Assembly (NCBI GenBank): GCA_016584495.1
Contig: WAID01000004.1
Location: 2,852,001-2,916,000 of the forward strand
Origin: Celoporthe dispersa
Lineage: Eukaryota > Ascomycota > Sordariomycetes > Diaporthales > Cryphonectriaceae
Reading direction: 5' to 3'
Length of the DNA stretch: 64,000 nt
The notes below the pieces were generated by a model that saw only the letters and a list, made by a program, of their open reading frames with translations, did not search any database and had not been told where the DNA came from. This document shows positions 33,487 through 44,252 of the stretch, in pieces; position 1 is the stretch's first letter; every line of letters begins with the position of its first letter. The translations under genes and the position numbers were made by a program.

Positions 33487-36400
33487 CCTCATCTCCAACA
33501 CAGGACTCCACATTAAGCAACGAGCTTTACCGCTTACCTCATTTGTCACCTTCCTATAACGACGAGAGGTCGTTTAACCTCCAGAAGAAGCACTCTAAGA
33601 CGGAATATGGAGTAGTCTCGAATCCTACACCCTCTGAGGAATCGGATAAATATGCAGAGCCCGCTGAAACAATCTGCTTTGGATCGGTAGGCGCATATAC
33701 TACTGTCTGTGATCGATTGGGATGCTGATATCAAGCTGCTTCATTGTTAAGATAACAAGTTTATCGGTTTCGAAAGTGATTCCAATGTTATATCAAGTGA
33801 AACTGCAAGCAAATAATGAGGGACAACTTCGCCAACAACCAGACAATACTACCTGCGGCAGACTGGCTCTACGTGATGTCAAGCTACTCAGTCTTTTCAA
33901 GAGGGAAGGAGTTGAGTTTGACCTCCTGTGGATTCCAGCACCAACAGGTGCCAGAGGCCAGTCAGGTACTCTCTGGTTAACGCTTTATGGGAGGAAAGCG
34001 CTCGCCAGAGACTTGGGGGATGCTTTGCAGGCCGTCGAGGTCTATCTTCAAGACCCAGTTCATGCGGAGAGAAATTCCATTTACTGGAATCCACAGAAGT
34101 TCCACAATGTTGAGGGTTTGCGAACTATCAGCTTCAAGTATAACACAGACAGCTCTTATCCCGAGGTCGCTCGCGCTGAGGTGATAGATGTCCTTAAACA
34201 CTTCACCTCGGAAGATACTCTGCCAGAGACGGAAAGCTCTGCGTCGCTTCGCACACGCCTGAAAAGGTATGGCCTTTCAAATTTTCATCTGATACGAATG
34301 GTAAATACCCAATTGAGCCAATGTTCACATTATGCAGTCATCAGATGAGAGGCCTCACGTTCATGGTTCGCCGAGAGCAGGGTTGGCAACTTAACGTGGA
34401 TAAAGGCGACGTATGGTCCACGGCTGCCAACACAGCTGGAGAGACAGTGTAAATCTGTCATGAACCAATTTTCTTCTCTGGACCGTAACTAAATAATTCA
34501 CCTCCAGATACCTGAACAACATTGACAACACAAAACAATACGAGGTTCCAGCCCCGTTCTATGGTGGCATCGTTGCCGATGATATGGGTCTGGGAAAGAC
34601 ATTGAGCATGATTTCACTAATTGTCCACGACAAACTCGTTCGCGCACAACAAAAGCAGCCGCGAGGAGCCACTCTAGTCGTGGTGCCACCTTCTCGTGAG
34701 TAACTCGCCTTGCTCTCGTTGGCTATCGCTGACGAAACAGTTCTCTGTAACTGGGATACAGAGATTCGAGAGTAGGTTTCCAATCGACATATCATTATGA
34801 CGAGCGGACTGCTAACTCCTTCTTAGACACACCTCACCTGGCCATCTGTCGTGGTACCCATACCATGGGCGTAATCGAGCCAGGGGGGCAAGCACCATCT
34901 CGGACTTTGATGTCGTCTTCACGACATATCACACTCTGGCCAATGAATGGAGTGCCAAGGGTCAAAATACAATCATCTTCAGGCATCACTGGCACCGAGT
35001 CATCCTGGACGAAGGCAATACTCACAGATCAAGGATTCCAGAAGTATATAGAAGGCTAACTCTTCTACAGCGCATTTCATCAAGGACAGCAATACGACGA
35101 CTGCCCGAGCTATATGCGCCTTGAATGCAGACCGCAGATGGGTGGTCACCGCAACGCCAATCCAGAACCGCCTATCCGAACTCTTCAGCTTATTTCGATT
35201 CCTTCGACTCGATCCTCATAATGAACACAGATACCTTACGTGGGAATCAGAAAACCCAGAACAGGTTATAGAGAGGCTCAAGCAGCTGCTCAGATTCATA
35301 ATGCTCCGACGCCCTAACGATATACTTACTCTGCCGAAACGGACGGATCTAGAATTTCCACTTGACTTGGATAGCGACGACCAGGCCAAATATGACGAGG
35401 CGAGGCGGGCCACAATCCGGTATTTAGATGACATGATAAGCTCCGAGGCTGCCAGGAATGGGTATGCGAACGCCATCTCTCAGATCAATGCCCTGAGGAT
35501 GATTTGCAACCTCGGATGTTCTGTGGAATCTAAGGGTGTTATCTCGTCAAATGTCGCTTTGAGACAGCCCGACGCAGCAGGTATTGATGATGCCTTTGGG
35601 GTCACAGATGAGGCCTTTGACGGTGCTGATCCAACTGGATTACCTTCAACTTGCATAATTTGTGGACAACTGATCTCAGCTTCGCCCTCGCCTTCTTCTG
35701 GACACGGCTCAGCGCGCACAGAGCCTGCAGAACCGAGTCCACGCGATAGCGTGAGCTCAAGTCGGTGTCTGTCTTGTTTTTCAGACGCCATTGGCATATT
35801 GGAAAGCTCCCATGATAATGTGCTAAACGGTCAGCTGGGTTCTCAGCCGTTGGACAGTGCCACGCGTCAAGAAGACCCAGATACTAGCAGGGTATTTCCA
35901 ACCAAAATCAGAGCCCTTGTCAGTGACTTGACAGTCCAGAGACAAGCCAGCAAAAGGTCAGTCTATACATGCACATCGATTAAGTCGGACGCGGCTGATT
36001 TGTGACTAGCATTGTGTTCTCGTTCTGGACGTCAACTTTGGACCTCGCTTCGTCAGCTCTTGCGCGAGCAGGGCTCACTTGTCTGCAGGTTGATGGGAAA
36101 ACGGCCCGCGACCAGAGGGATGGGATTTTGAAGCACTTTTCAGGATTGAAAACACAGGCAGTGCTGCTCATGTCTCTCTCTTGCGGAGCTGTCGGGTACG
36201 TACCAGATGCCATGTTCTGTCTACATGATGAACACGGCGACTCACATATAGTCACGGTCAGACTTAATCTTACCGCGGCAAGCCGTGTGTATTTGATGGA
36301 GCCCCAATGGAACCCAGCAATCGAGGAACAGGCTCTCGCAAGGGTCTACCGACTTGGACAGACCCAGCCTGTAGTGACCGTCCGCTTCTTCATCAAGGAA

Positions 36401-36643
36401 TCGATCGAGGAGGTTCGTCGATCTTTATACTTACCACTGATTTATTGTGTTATCACTCTAATATTTGACTTGCAGTATGTCCGAGAAGTCCAAAGGGGAA
36501 AGAAGGAGCTGATTGACATTCTCTTGTCAGCTAAGCGCACCAAAGGAGAGGGAAAAGTTAAGGTATGTTCCCGGTTATGGAGATTATATTGCGTCTTTAA
36601 TCAGCTAACCAGTAAAAAGGAGCTGCGGGATATTCTCTTATAG
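33487..36643 (+). pseudogene. SNF2-family DEAH helicase gene, main part separated from its start
   Basis: With 17971-18034 as its beginning, exons are 33487-33686, 33752-34266, 34338-34448, 34508-34695, 34741-34771, 34827-35014, 35071-35956, 36010-36195, 36262-36412, 36476-36562 and 36620-36643. All phases fit and total 877 codons with no internal stop. Motifs: ETICFGS N-terminal region, DDMGLGKT (motif I, about residue 320), VILDEAH (motif II, about 432, split by a GC-AG intron at 35015-35070), TATPIQN (motif III), FIMLRRP, then lobe 2 with QVDGKT, EPQWNP and QALARVYRLGQT (motif VI, about 813). Between the lobes lies a Cys-poor remnant of a RING-like region (CIICGQL, CLSCF). Resembles the RAD5/RAD16/HLTF-like group: nuclear ATP-driven remodelling or DNA-repair translocases. 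The product cannot be made normally while the transposon is present. Confidence 0.88.
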
Positions 36644-37431
36644 AAGAAATGTGAAAAATGGGGTTTTTGGACCCTAACCCTCACCTTTGGCTGTCATATA
36701 AACAATACATACACCATCACTGTCTGTATGCCGCTTCCACGTGCGCCCATCCTTCTATTTCGTCCCTAGAAGCCTACAATCGCTGGTACTCGAACGTACT
36801 TATGTAAAATCCGAAAACAACGTCCTGTACCACTGTCGTCGTCCGAAGGTTAGGCTAGCATATAATAGCATGCTATTTCAGCTTTTTTCCTTGATTATAC
36901 GCGCAAAGCTTAGGATATACTATTATGCGCTAGCTTGCAAATTAATCGTTGGCGGTTCCTTGGGCGTAAAATGTGAGTGACGCAAAAGCGGCGGGGATTT
37001 GGTGCCCCTCCTCGATTGGCCGCCAACAAAGCTTGGGCCCCCCCCAAGAGCGTGACCCACCTCCGACCGCACCTAACCTAGGCTGCTGTTTTTTGGCCCA
37101 TCGTTTTACGTCTGCGCAACCTCAACCGAGATCGACCCAGCTGCGTTGCTCGTTCGGAACCCTCCACTCGAGAGACCGTGACTTGGCTTGAGGTTCTGCC
37201 GCGTCCAGCGAGCATTCCTCTTGTCTACTTCGAAGCGACCTCCACGATCTTTTCAGGCGACTTTGGATCGGCGACGCGCGCGCGCATGTGACCTCGCTCT
37301 TCAACCTCACGACTTGCTCCTTTTGACATCACTTGGTGTCCTGGCCGCTGCTGACCGGTGTCCAAGCAGTGCTCGATTCGCTGTTTTTTTCCCTCCGATC
37401 TAGACTCCGAGTTTCATACAATCTTGCCAGA
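36644..37431. promoter_or_regulatory. Intergenic region with the PAT1 promoter/5' UTR
   Basis: 788 bp. Left part is the 3' region of the SNF2 gene; the right part, more GC-rich with CT-rich stretches (37280-37420), is the likely PAT1 5' UTR. No ORF supported. Confidence 0.45.
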
Positions 37432-40012
37432 ATGTCCTTCTTCGGCTTCGACACGTCGGGCCACAACAGGGCCGCGCCTGGGTTCTCCCAGGGCAACGAT
37501 CCCTTCGCTGGTCTCGGTCAACAGGAAACTGGCGGGGACACGGTCGACTTCGAAGACACGTATGATGGCCTGGGCGACCAGCTCGAGGAAGCTGGTGACG
37601 AGCTCAACGATGACACCTTTGGCGGCGATGCTGGTCCAAGCGGCGGTGCTGTCGGCAAGGACTTTGACTTCTTCGGCCGAACCGCTCAGGTCTCTGGTGC
37701 CATCGACGAGGAGCACCTTCTGTATAGTCGCCACAACCCCGCCTCCATGGCCGTCCCCGCTGCCCCGGCTCAGGCACAGCCTATGGCATCCTACGGATAC
37801 GCCCAGCCAGCTTACAGACCTGTGCGCACGGGATACGAGAAATATGAGGCGCAGAATTCCAGCATGGATCTGCAGGTCGACCCTACTCTGTGGGGTGTAG
37901 CTCCCAAGCAGCCGTCACCCGCTCCTGCCCCGGCCGCTCCGGCCGCCGCTCCAGCTGCCGGCCGCAAGGTCATGAGCTTAGAAGAGGTCGAGGCGGCGAT
38001 GAGGGCGGAGACACAGGCAAAGAAACAAGCCGCTGCGCAGGCCCCTCCCCAGCAGCCACCTCAGATGCAGCATCCGGCCCAGGGAGGCTTCGAGCAGAGC
38101 GATTTCTATGCCCACCCCAACCGCATCGAGCAGCACCACGCCCATGTCGCCGATCAGCAGCAGCCCAACCAGGCTCCTCAGTATCCCGGTCCGGGTCATC
38201 CAGTGCAGATACTCCAGCGACCACAGTCCAAGTCTCAGCAGCCTCAGCCGACCATGCCGAACGCCCCGAGTCCCATGATTCAGCAGCGTCAACAGGCTCC
38301 TCAGCAGATCCAACCGACGCAGATCCTGCAGAACCCCAACCGCATGTCTGGCGATGCCGCTCGTATGGGCCCTCAAGGCTACCCGACGCATCCTACTCAT
38401 CAATCTCAAGTATCCCTGGGCCACCAGCCCGTCATCACCCACCCGGCGCAGCTGGCTCAGCTCTCCGACACTGAAAAGGCTGCTTATCTCGAGCAGGAGG
38501 CACGAAGGGCCAAGCGCAACCACAAGATCTTCCTCTTGTCTCGTGACAACGGCATCATGACGCCCCACGACAAGAACTTCATCACCCGTATCCAGCTCCA
38601 ACAGCTTGTCGCGGCGACAGGCAACCCGGCGGATCACGGTACTGACGAGGCTCTCGCAGAGGATTTCTACTACCAGGTCCATAATCAGATTCGCGGTGGT
38701 CAGCGTCAGAACCCCAGCCAACCGCTGAACAATTTTGCGCAGACCTATCTGTACCAGACCGGCAACCGGCAAGGTGGCAACCGTCGTCACCGCGGTGGTC
38801 CTGAGAACCACATGCAACGCATGGAGCAGCAGGTCCAGCGGGCCGTGGAGGCAGCCAAGAACAAGCCCAAGAACTCTCAGCTTGTCATCGAGGGCAGCCT
38901 TGGGAAGATTTCCTTCAGCAACGCAAAGACCCCAAAGCCACTCTTGAACATCAAGCGGACCGAGAGCAGCGGTGATGCCAACCGCCAGCCCACCCCGCAT
39001 AAAGCGCACAGCCCTGGCTCTGGTTTTAACAAGAAGGCAGTGCTCACTGATGTTGAGAAGGTCTACGATACGCTGATGAAGCTGGAGGATCATGAGCGCC
39101 TGATGCCGCCACCTGTGGCTGACGAGGGCAACACCGAGCTGATTGAACAACACGTTGCCTGGCGGGAGACGAGCCAGAAGCTCAACGAAAAGCTTTGGCG
39201 CGAGCTCAAGATCCACGAGCCCGTCCCCGCCGGAGCGGCTATTCATCCTTTCATTGCGATGCTGGAGACCGCCAAGGGCAAGAAGGCTTTGACCCGCGTC
39301 TTCCGACACGTCAACCTCGAGCAGCGCACTACCATTCTTACTATTATCATTGTGAATCTCGACAAGTTTGACGTTGTTCGACGCGGTTCAGTCACTGATG
39401 GGCACATTAACCTCGACGCTAAGCTCCGCGAGGACATTGAGCTCTTCAGCGTTGCCGTGTGCAACACGCTGTTCGTCTTTATGGGAGAGCTGGGTCTCGA
39501 CATGATCACCGGGATACTGGTCTCTTCTGCTCCGAGGTCAACGTGGACCTCGTCGCCAGAACCCGCGTCGGCGTCAGCTTCTTGACCATGATCCTCAGCC
39601 GTGCAGAGATCATGATCCAGACGGCTGGCGGTAGAGATGCTATCCGTAACCAGGATGGTGGTGCATGGTTAGTGCTCAAGTCTTGCTCCATTGACGCGTG
39701 CCTTACTGACAAGTTCAACGCAGGGAGCGCAACTACTCAAACTTCTTCAACCAGCTGGAGCCAACACTCCCACACGTCTTCCCCGGCACGCCCGCCTCGG
39801 GCGAGGATGGCTACGTTTGGCAGCTTCTAGCTGCCCTTGGTATCGGTGCCAATGCGGAGCAGCAGCAGCGCCTTGTCGTCGCCGTCAAGGATCGTGTGCT
39901 CGGAACCGTTGAAGTCGCGAAGACCCTGCCGCAAGACCTTGCAGTACAGCGCCTTGCTAATGTCAACCTGTTCATGCAGGCCATCGGCCTCGACGTGTCA
40001 CTTCTCGGGTAG
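37432..40012 (+). CDS. PAT1: PAT1 mRNA-decay factor (topoisomerase II-associated protein PAT1)
   Basis: Exons 37432-39667 and 39724-40012, about 841 aa once one missing base near 39519 is allowed for. The N-terminus MSFFGFDTSGHNRA is characteristic of fungal Pat1; an in-frame ATG at 37333 is not preferred. A long Gln/Pro/Ala-rich disordered region follows (QQPPQMQHPAQ, QQRQQAPQQIQPTQ), then the conserved middle (ARRAKRNHKIFLLSRDNGIM, DFYYQVHNQIRGGQ) and the helical C-terminal domain (GKKALTRVFRHV, RTTILTIIIVNLDKFDVV, RTRVGVSFLTMILSRAEIM, ending NLFMQAIGLDVSLLG). Pat1 binds Lsm1-7 and Dhh1 and promotes decapping in P-bodies. At ATACTGGTCTCT the frame shifts by one base; a third G there would join GELGLDMITGIL to the CSEVNVDLVAR frame. 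In a conserved housekeeping gene this suggests a consensus error. Confidence 0.92.
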
Positions 40013-40784
40013 ATCACTCGAAAGCCCTACCAACAGGGAAGAAACGAATCTCTTCCGCCTTTTTTCCAGCATGAGATAGCTTAGTGTGGATCGATTTACG
40101 TGGTTTCTGGAAGATGACGAGAACCCCTTGGACTGACAGCCTCCAGAAGTGAGGATGACGCTGCACTGACGGCCGCCGTTTGCGGATAATGCAATGGGCC
40201 TGCAGACGATGACGAAGGGTTATGAGTTTCGTTCTCAGCGGAATTGTAAAACAGCGGCATGGTCGCGGTAGGCTCTCCATGCAGCATCAGGATTGGACGG
40301 CATTGGGGATGAGCTATGCTCAAGTCTGGTGCGGTAATGTCTATCAAGGACGAGAGGCAGCAGGCTTGGGCCGAGTACCTACATACCCATGTAGAATAGC
40401 GAGAAGCAGGATTTGGGAAACTGTGCTCATATGGAGAAGCACTCTTAACAAAAGCCAAGACGGATCATGATGATAGACGATCATGGTAGATATTCAAGAA
40501 AGCTCACTTTTCTATTGCTGCAGTTTTTTGTCCCCTTGTAGCTCCGATTCCGCAACCTGTGTTTTTTTTCTTCTTTCTCTTCTCTCTCTCTCTCTCTCCA
40601 TAAGTGATGGATGGGTATCTGTGATTGGCCTTTTTTGTCCCCCCTACCTTAGATGATCCGAACGCCGGCTGTATGCACCTGTCCCCTGAGACCACCCCCC
40701 CTTTTTTTTCCCTTTCTTTTCCCTTCATCATTACCCTAAATACCAGAAACGCCGGCTCTAAAATCAGCACACTTCTTCCACACG
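40013..40784. other. Convergent intergenic region
   Basis: 3' regions of PAT1 (+) and Rpc5 (-). Contains a CT microsatellite (about 40576-40599) and a T run near 40701-40712. No gene seen. Confidence 0.4.
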
Positions 40785-42182
40785 TCATGAATCGTTCTTC
40801 GTGGCGCTCGTTGAAGGCCCCGCCTTGGCGGTCTCGTTGGTTGTGGTGGATGCTCTCTTACCCCGTCGCGCTGCGGTCGTCGCCTTCGTACGCGTGGCCG
40901 GCCTGTTGCTGCTGCTGGTGCTGGTATCGACCGCCTTGCCCTTCCCCTTTGCGTTGGCGGCGGACGAGGGGGCGGGCGGCTCATCATCCGAGATCTCCAC
41001 CTTGGCCGGCCTCTCCTTGACGATGCCGCTGGTCGTCTCCAGCATGCCGTCCTCGTCCATCCTCGTCCTCAGCGCGGCGACCTGCTCAGCCAGCTCCTGG
41101 AGCCCGTGCTCGTTCACCACCGCGGCCGAGCCCTCGGGCTGCTTACCCGCCGAGGCGGCCCTGCCCTGGCCCTGCAGGTACAGGGTCTCCTCGCTCACGG
41201 CCCAGCTGTCCATGGCCTCCTCGTGCACATAGCGCATGCGCCGCCAGGATTCTGTCTGCACCTTTCTGAGCCGGTCCGCCATCGTCTCCTGCATGATCTC
41301 CTCGTCGCCGTCCTTGGTCTGCTTGATAGTCATGTGAATCGCGCGGGCAGCCTCTTTGGTCGCGCCGGCAGCGCCCGCCGCGCCCGCCCCACGGGCTAGG
41401 CGCTCCTGCTCGGTCGTCGCGTCAATGTGGTGGAGCTGAGGGCGGAGGTGGACGAGGGACGACGCGGGTGTGAGGTGGAGGTTACCTGGAGAGAGAAAAG
41501 AAAGAGGTCAATCAGCGTTCCCTAGAGGGGCATGAAGCGAATATTGGAAGAAGAAGGAAGGAAAGAAGAAGACAAGAAAAGAAAAAAAAAAGGGAGAGGA
41601 GAGAGAGGGAGAAGACATACTTCCGGCGAAGACACCAACCATGTACTTGCTCTCGGCGCTCACGTCAGGCGTCTGTCCGCCCAGTGTCTGCGTCCGCAGC
41701 ACAAAATCCCTCCGCAGCGCCTCGCCCCAGTCCATGCCCATGTCCAGAATCTCGTCGCCGCGCCCTCCCGCCGCGCCGGCTGCCCTCACCCGCGGCGGCG
41801 GCGCACCCACGCCGAACCCGCCCGCAAGGCCGTGACTCCCGCCCTTCTTGGCCTCGGTGCTCTTGTGCAGGTTGGTGCCCCAGTTCAGGCCCTTGGCGCG
41901 GTCGTAGGCGGTGTTGTAGTCGACAGGGAAGTCGAGCTCGACCATGCCCGTGGCGGGCTTGACGCGCAGCTCCATGGGGGCGCGGGCGGGCTTCTTGCCG
42001 TCCGTCTTGTTGGGGTGCTCGAGGATCAGGACACGGCGGTTGGCGGCGAGCGGAGGGCCGAGGAGGATGTTGAAGGTGCCGACGATGGGATCGTCCTCGT
42101 CGCTGCTGCTGCTGCTACCGTTCATGGTCTGGGACGAGGGCGCCGCGAGGGCTGGGTCGACCAGCGCAGGGTCGACATTCAT
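40785..42182 (-). CDS. DNA-directed RNA polymerase III subunit Rpc5 (RPC37-type)
   Basis: Exons (minus) 42182-41621 and 41485-40785 give 1,263 nt (420 aa). The start MNVDPALVDPAL is followed by an acidic patch (SSSSSDEDDPIVGTFNILLG). Then come the Rpc5/Sin core: RAPMELRVKPATGMVELDFP, YDRAKGLNWGT, MGMDWGEALRRD, RTQTLGGQTPDVSAESKYMV and, across the intron, HLTPASSLVHLRPQLHHIDA. The C-terminal half is charged, with a Lys/Ser/Thr-rich low-complexity tail (TKATTAARRGKRASTTT). Rpc5 pairs with Rpc4 as the TFIIF-like subcomplex of Pol III, used in initiation, termination and reinitiation at tRNA and 5S genes. The identification rests on these motifs and the fungal length. Confidence 0.8.
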
Positions 42183-43562
42183 TTTTTTTTTCTTCTTTCT
42201 TTTTTTTTCCCCTCCTCTCTGGCGACGTCCCGTTCCGAGGGGTACGCCGATGACGCAAAGGGGGAAAAAAAGAAGGAAAAAGGATCGGAGGCGGAGATTA
42301 GAATGGGAAGGGAGTGGAAAGGGAGGTCTGTCCGCCTGTGCCCTTTCTTGGTGAGGCAGTGCCGTCAGCTCTGGAGGATTCCTGGACAGACGATAAAGTC
42401 TGGTCCGCACACGGGAGAGCTTGTTCGAAATTTCGGCGCCGCAGCAGCTCGAGGTTTCGTTTCGAGAGATCCGCGCCCTGGGAAGGTAGTGGGGTAGGTA
42501 GGTCCCTGTAGGCTGGACCACCAATATCCCTGGAGAAAACGTGGGCGGGTTCGCCTAGGCGGGAACGGGCCCGAGGGACTTGCTGCTGTCACCTGCTGTA
42601 GTAACTAACTACCACGGCAGTATTACAGTATCACTACTACAGGCGGTACTACGCTGCCAGTACCTCGCTCGAAATTGGGTGACTCTCCTACTCATGAGAC
42701 AAGCTACCAGCACATCACAGAGGGTAGGCAGAATAAATAAAGCTACCTACCGTCTCAAACTGCTGCTGTTTCTCTGGTTCATACTGCAAATACTTTCCTG
42801 TCCCCAGTCACACACACACACACACACACAAGTCAGTCAGGCACAGGAAGCACCTCGGAGGATTTCCCCTTCATCCCTCCCCCTTCCCCCCCCTGTGGAG
42901 CCAAGTCGGTCCCAAGTTTCTCACCCGTCCACACCCACCTGCCGTAGCAGGATATATCTTTCAAGCATGGTGGAGATGGCACAGTCCGACAGTGAGGGGT
43001 GCAGAGCATGCAGTTCCCGGCGTGGCCTGGCCTGGACTGGACTTTGAGGGAAGTCTTCGAGGAGGGAAATGTACACACATACAACGTCATCCCGCGGTGT
43101 TTGTCCTGGTGTTCGGTGGCCCGCCCACGGGCCTCCATGGGACGAAGGAACAGGCCGTGGGATCGGTGCGTGCATGACGGGCCGGCTCCTTCAAATTAAT
43201 CTTCTCTGTGTGAGTGAGGATGATCCATGCCAACCTCAGAACAAGCTTGGAACAGAGCTGCAGGCGGATGGCTCGGCCTGCATGCCACGCGGGTCTTCCT
43301 CTCGCTCATCTCACCTTGTTTAGTAGTCAGTCCTCTGCAGCAGCATTCAAGACAAAGTGAAGATATATATTCCCGAAGATCGGAATCGAGGTATCAAACA
43401 AGCTATACGTAGGAACTCCCACCCCGCCATGCTATGCTGCTATATACAAGAGAGGGATATAGAGAAAGAGAGGAAAAGAAACACCAGGCTAGATACGATA
43501 CATGCATAAAAGTCATCATCAGCGTTTAGTGTACGCCTGGACAATGATCCCGAGTGTGGGGG
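42183..43562. other. Intergenic region with CA microsatellite
   Basis: Rpc5 5' region on the left, including T-rich runs at 42181-42210. A (CA)n tract lies at about 42808-42830. Open frames here are short and mutually overlapping; none supported. Confidence 0.4.
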
Positions 43563-44252
43563 TCATGTCTGGTATGAGAACCGGCTCCTGGGTATCGCCC
43601 TCGGTGCCGTCTTGGATATCGGTGTGCCCAAGGTCCCCTCCAGCTCCTGGGGAAAGACAAGTGGCGGTGTCGCCGCAGGCAGTTCCTGTGGTAGGGGGTA
43701 GAGCTCTGAGAGATCGTTCGGTGGCAGTTCCGCCGGTGCCTGTCGAGATCCCGTCGGGTATTTCTGCTTTTTCGGTGGTACTGGCTGTTGATGTTGTCGT
43801 TGCCGTTCTTGCTGTTGTTTTTGTTGCTGGAGCTGCTGGTGGAACTGCTCAATCTGCTCATCCTGTAGACACTGCTGGCAGCTATACGCCTGTGGCGAGA
43901 TGTGATAATCTTGTTGTTGTTGTTGTGGTAGTGGTGGTGGTTGGTGGTGGTGGTGGTGGCGGTGCTCGTAATGGTGCATCATGTGGAGTGGTGACGGCGT
44001 GCGCGGGCTGAGGAAGCTCGTGGGCGTGCTCACGAGCACCTCCTTCTCCGGTACGGGCTGGACCTGCTGGTGCAGCTGGGTCACGCTCGACGTGGGCGCC
44101 ATGTCGCTGATGCGGGGAGGCCATTTGAACTCTGTCGTCGCCCTGATCGTCTGTCTCCTCTCGGGCACCACCTCCACCAGCCGCGGTGTCTCGATGATCC
44201 TCTGTGGCTCCGACAGGCTGCCCTTCTTCCTCCCCCACGAGAGGCAACCCAT
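43563..44252 (-). CDS. Hypothetical Gln/His/Pro-rich protein
   Basis: Single-exon frame of 229 aa with no recognised domain. N-terminus MGCLSWGRKKGS has Gly2 and Cys3, as in dually acylated membrane-attached proteins, followed by a basic stretch; this is suggestive only. The middle and C-terminal parts are low complexity: YEHRHHHHHQPPPLPQQQQQ and many Gln repeats, encoded by TGG/TTG-type trinucleotide runs (plus strand 43800-43970). Some ordered-looking sequence exists (RIIETPRLVEVVPERR, EFKWPPRISDM). Could be a real, fast-evolving gene; low complexity makes chance openness possible. Confidence 0.5.
   Translation of the reverse strand: MGCLSWGRKKGSLSEPQRIIETPRLVEVVPERRQTIRATTEFKWPPRISDMAPTSSVTQLHQQVQPVPEKEVLVSTPTSFLSPRTPSPLHMMHHYEHRHHHHHQPPPLPQQQQQDYHISPQAYSCQQCLQDEQIEQFHQQLQQQKQQQERQRQHQQPVPPKKQKYPTGSRQAPAELPPNDLSELYPLPQELPAATPPLVFPQELEGTLGTPISKTAPRAIPRSRFSYQT

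Noticed and set aside
17000..36700. Idea that the AT-rich block is a Starship-type giant element
   Set aside because: No tyrosine-recombinase captain was seen at either edge. The TA duplication, 146-bp inverted repeats and DDE transposase explain the borders fully.
41532..42497. 321-aa plus-strand frame overlapping the Rpc5 gene
   Set aside because: It is antisense to the conserved Rpc5 exon; low stop density in GC-rich DNA explains it.
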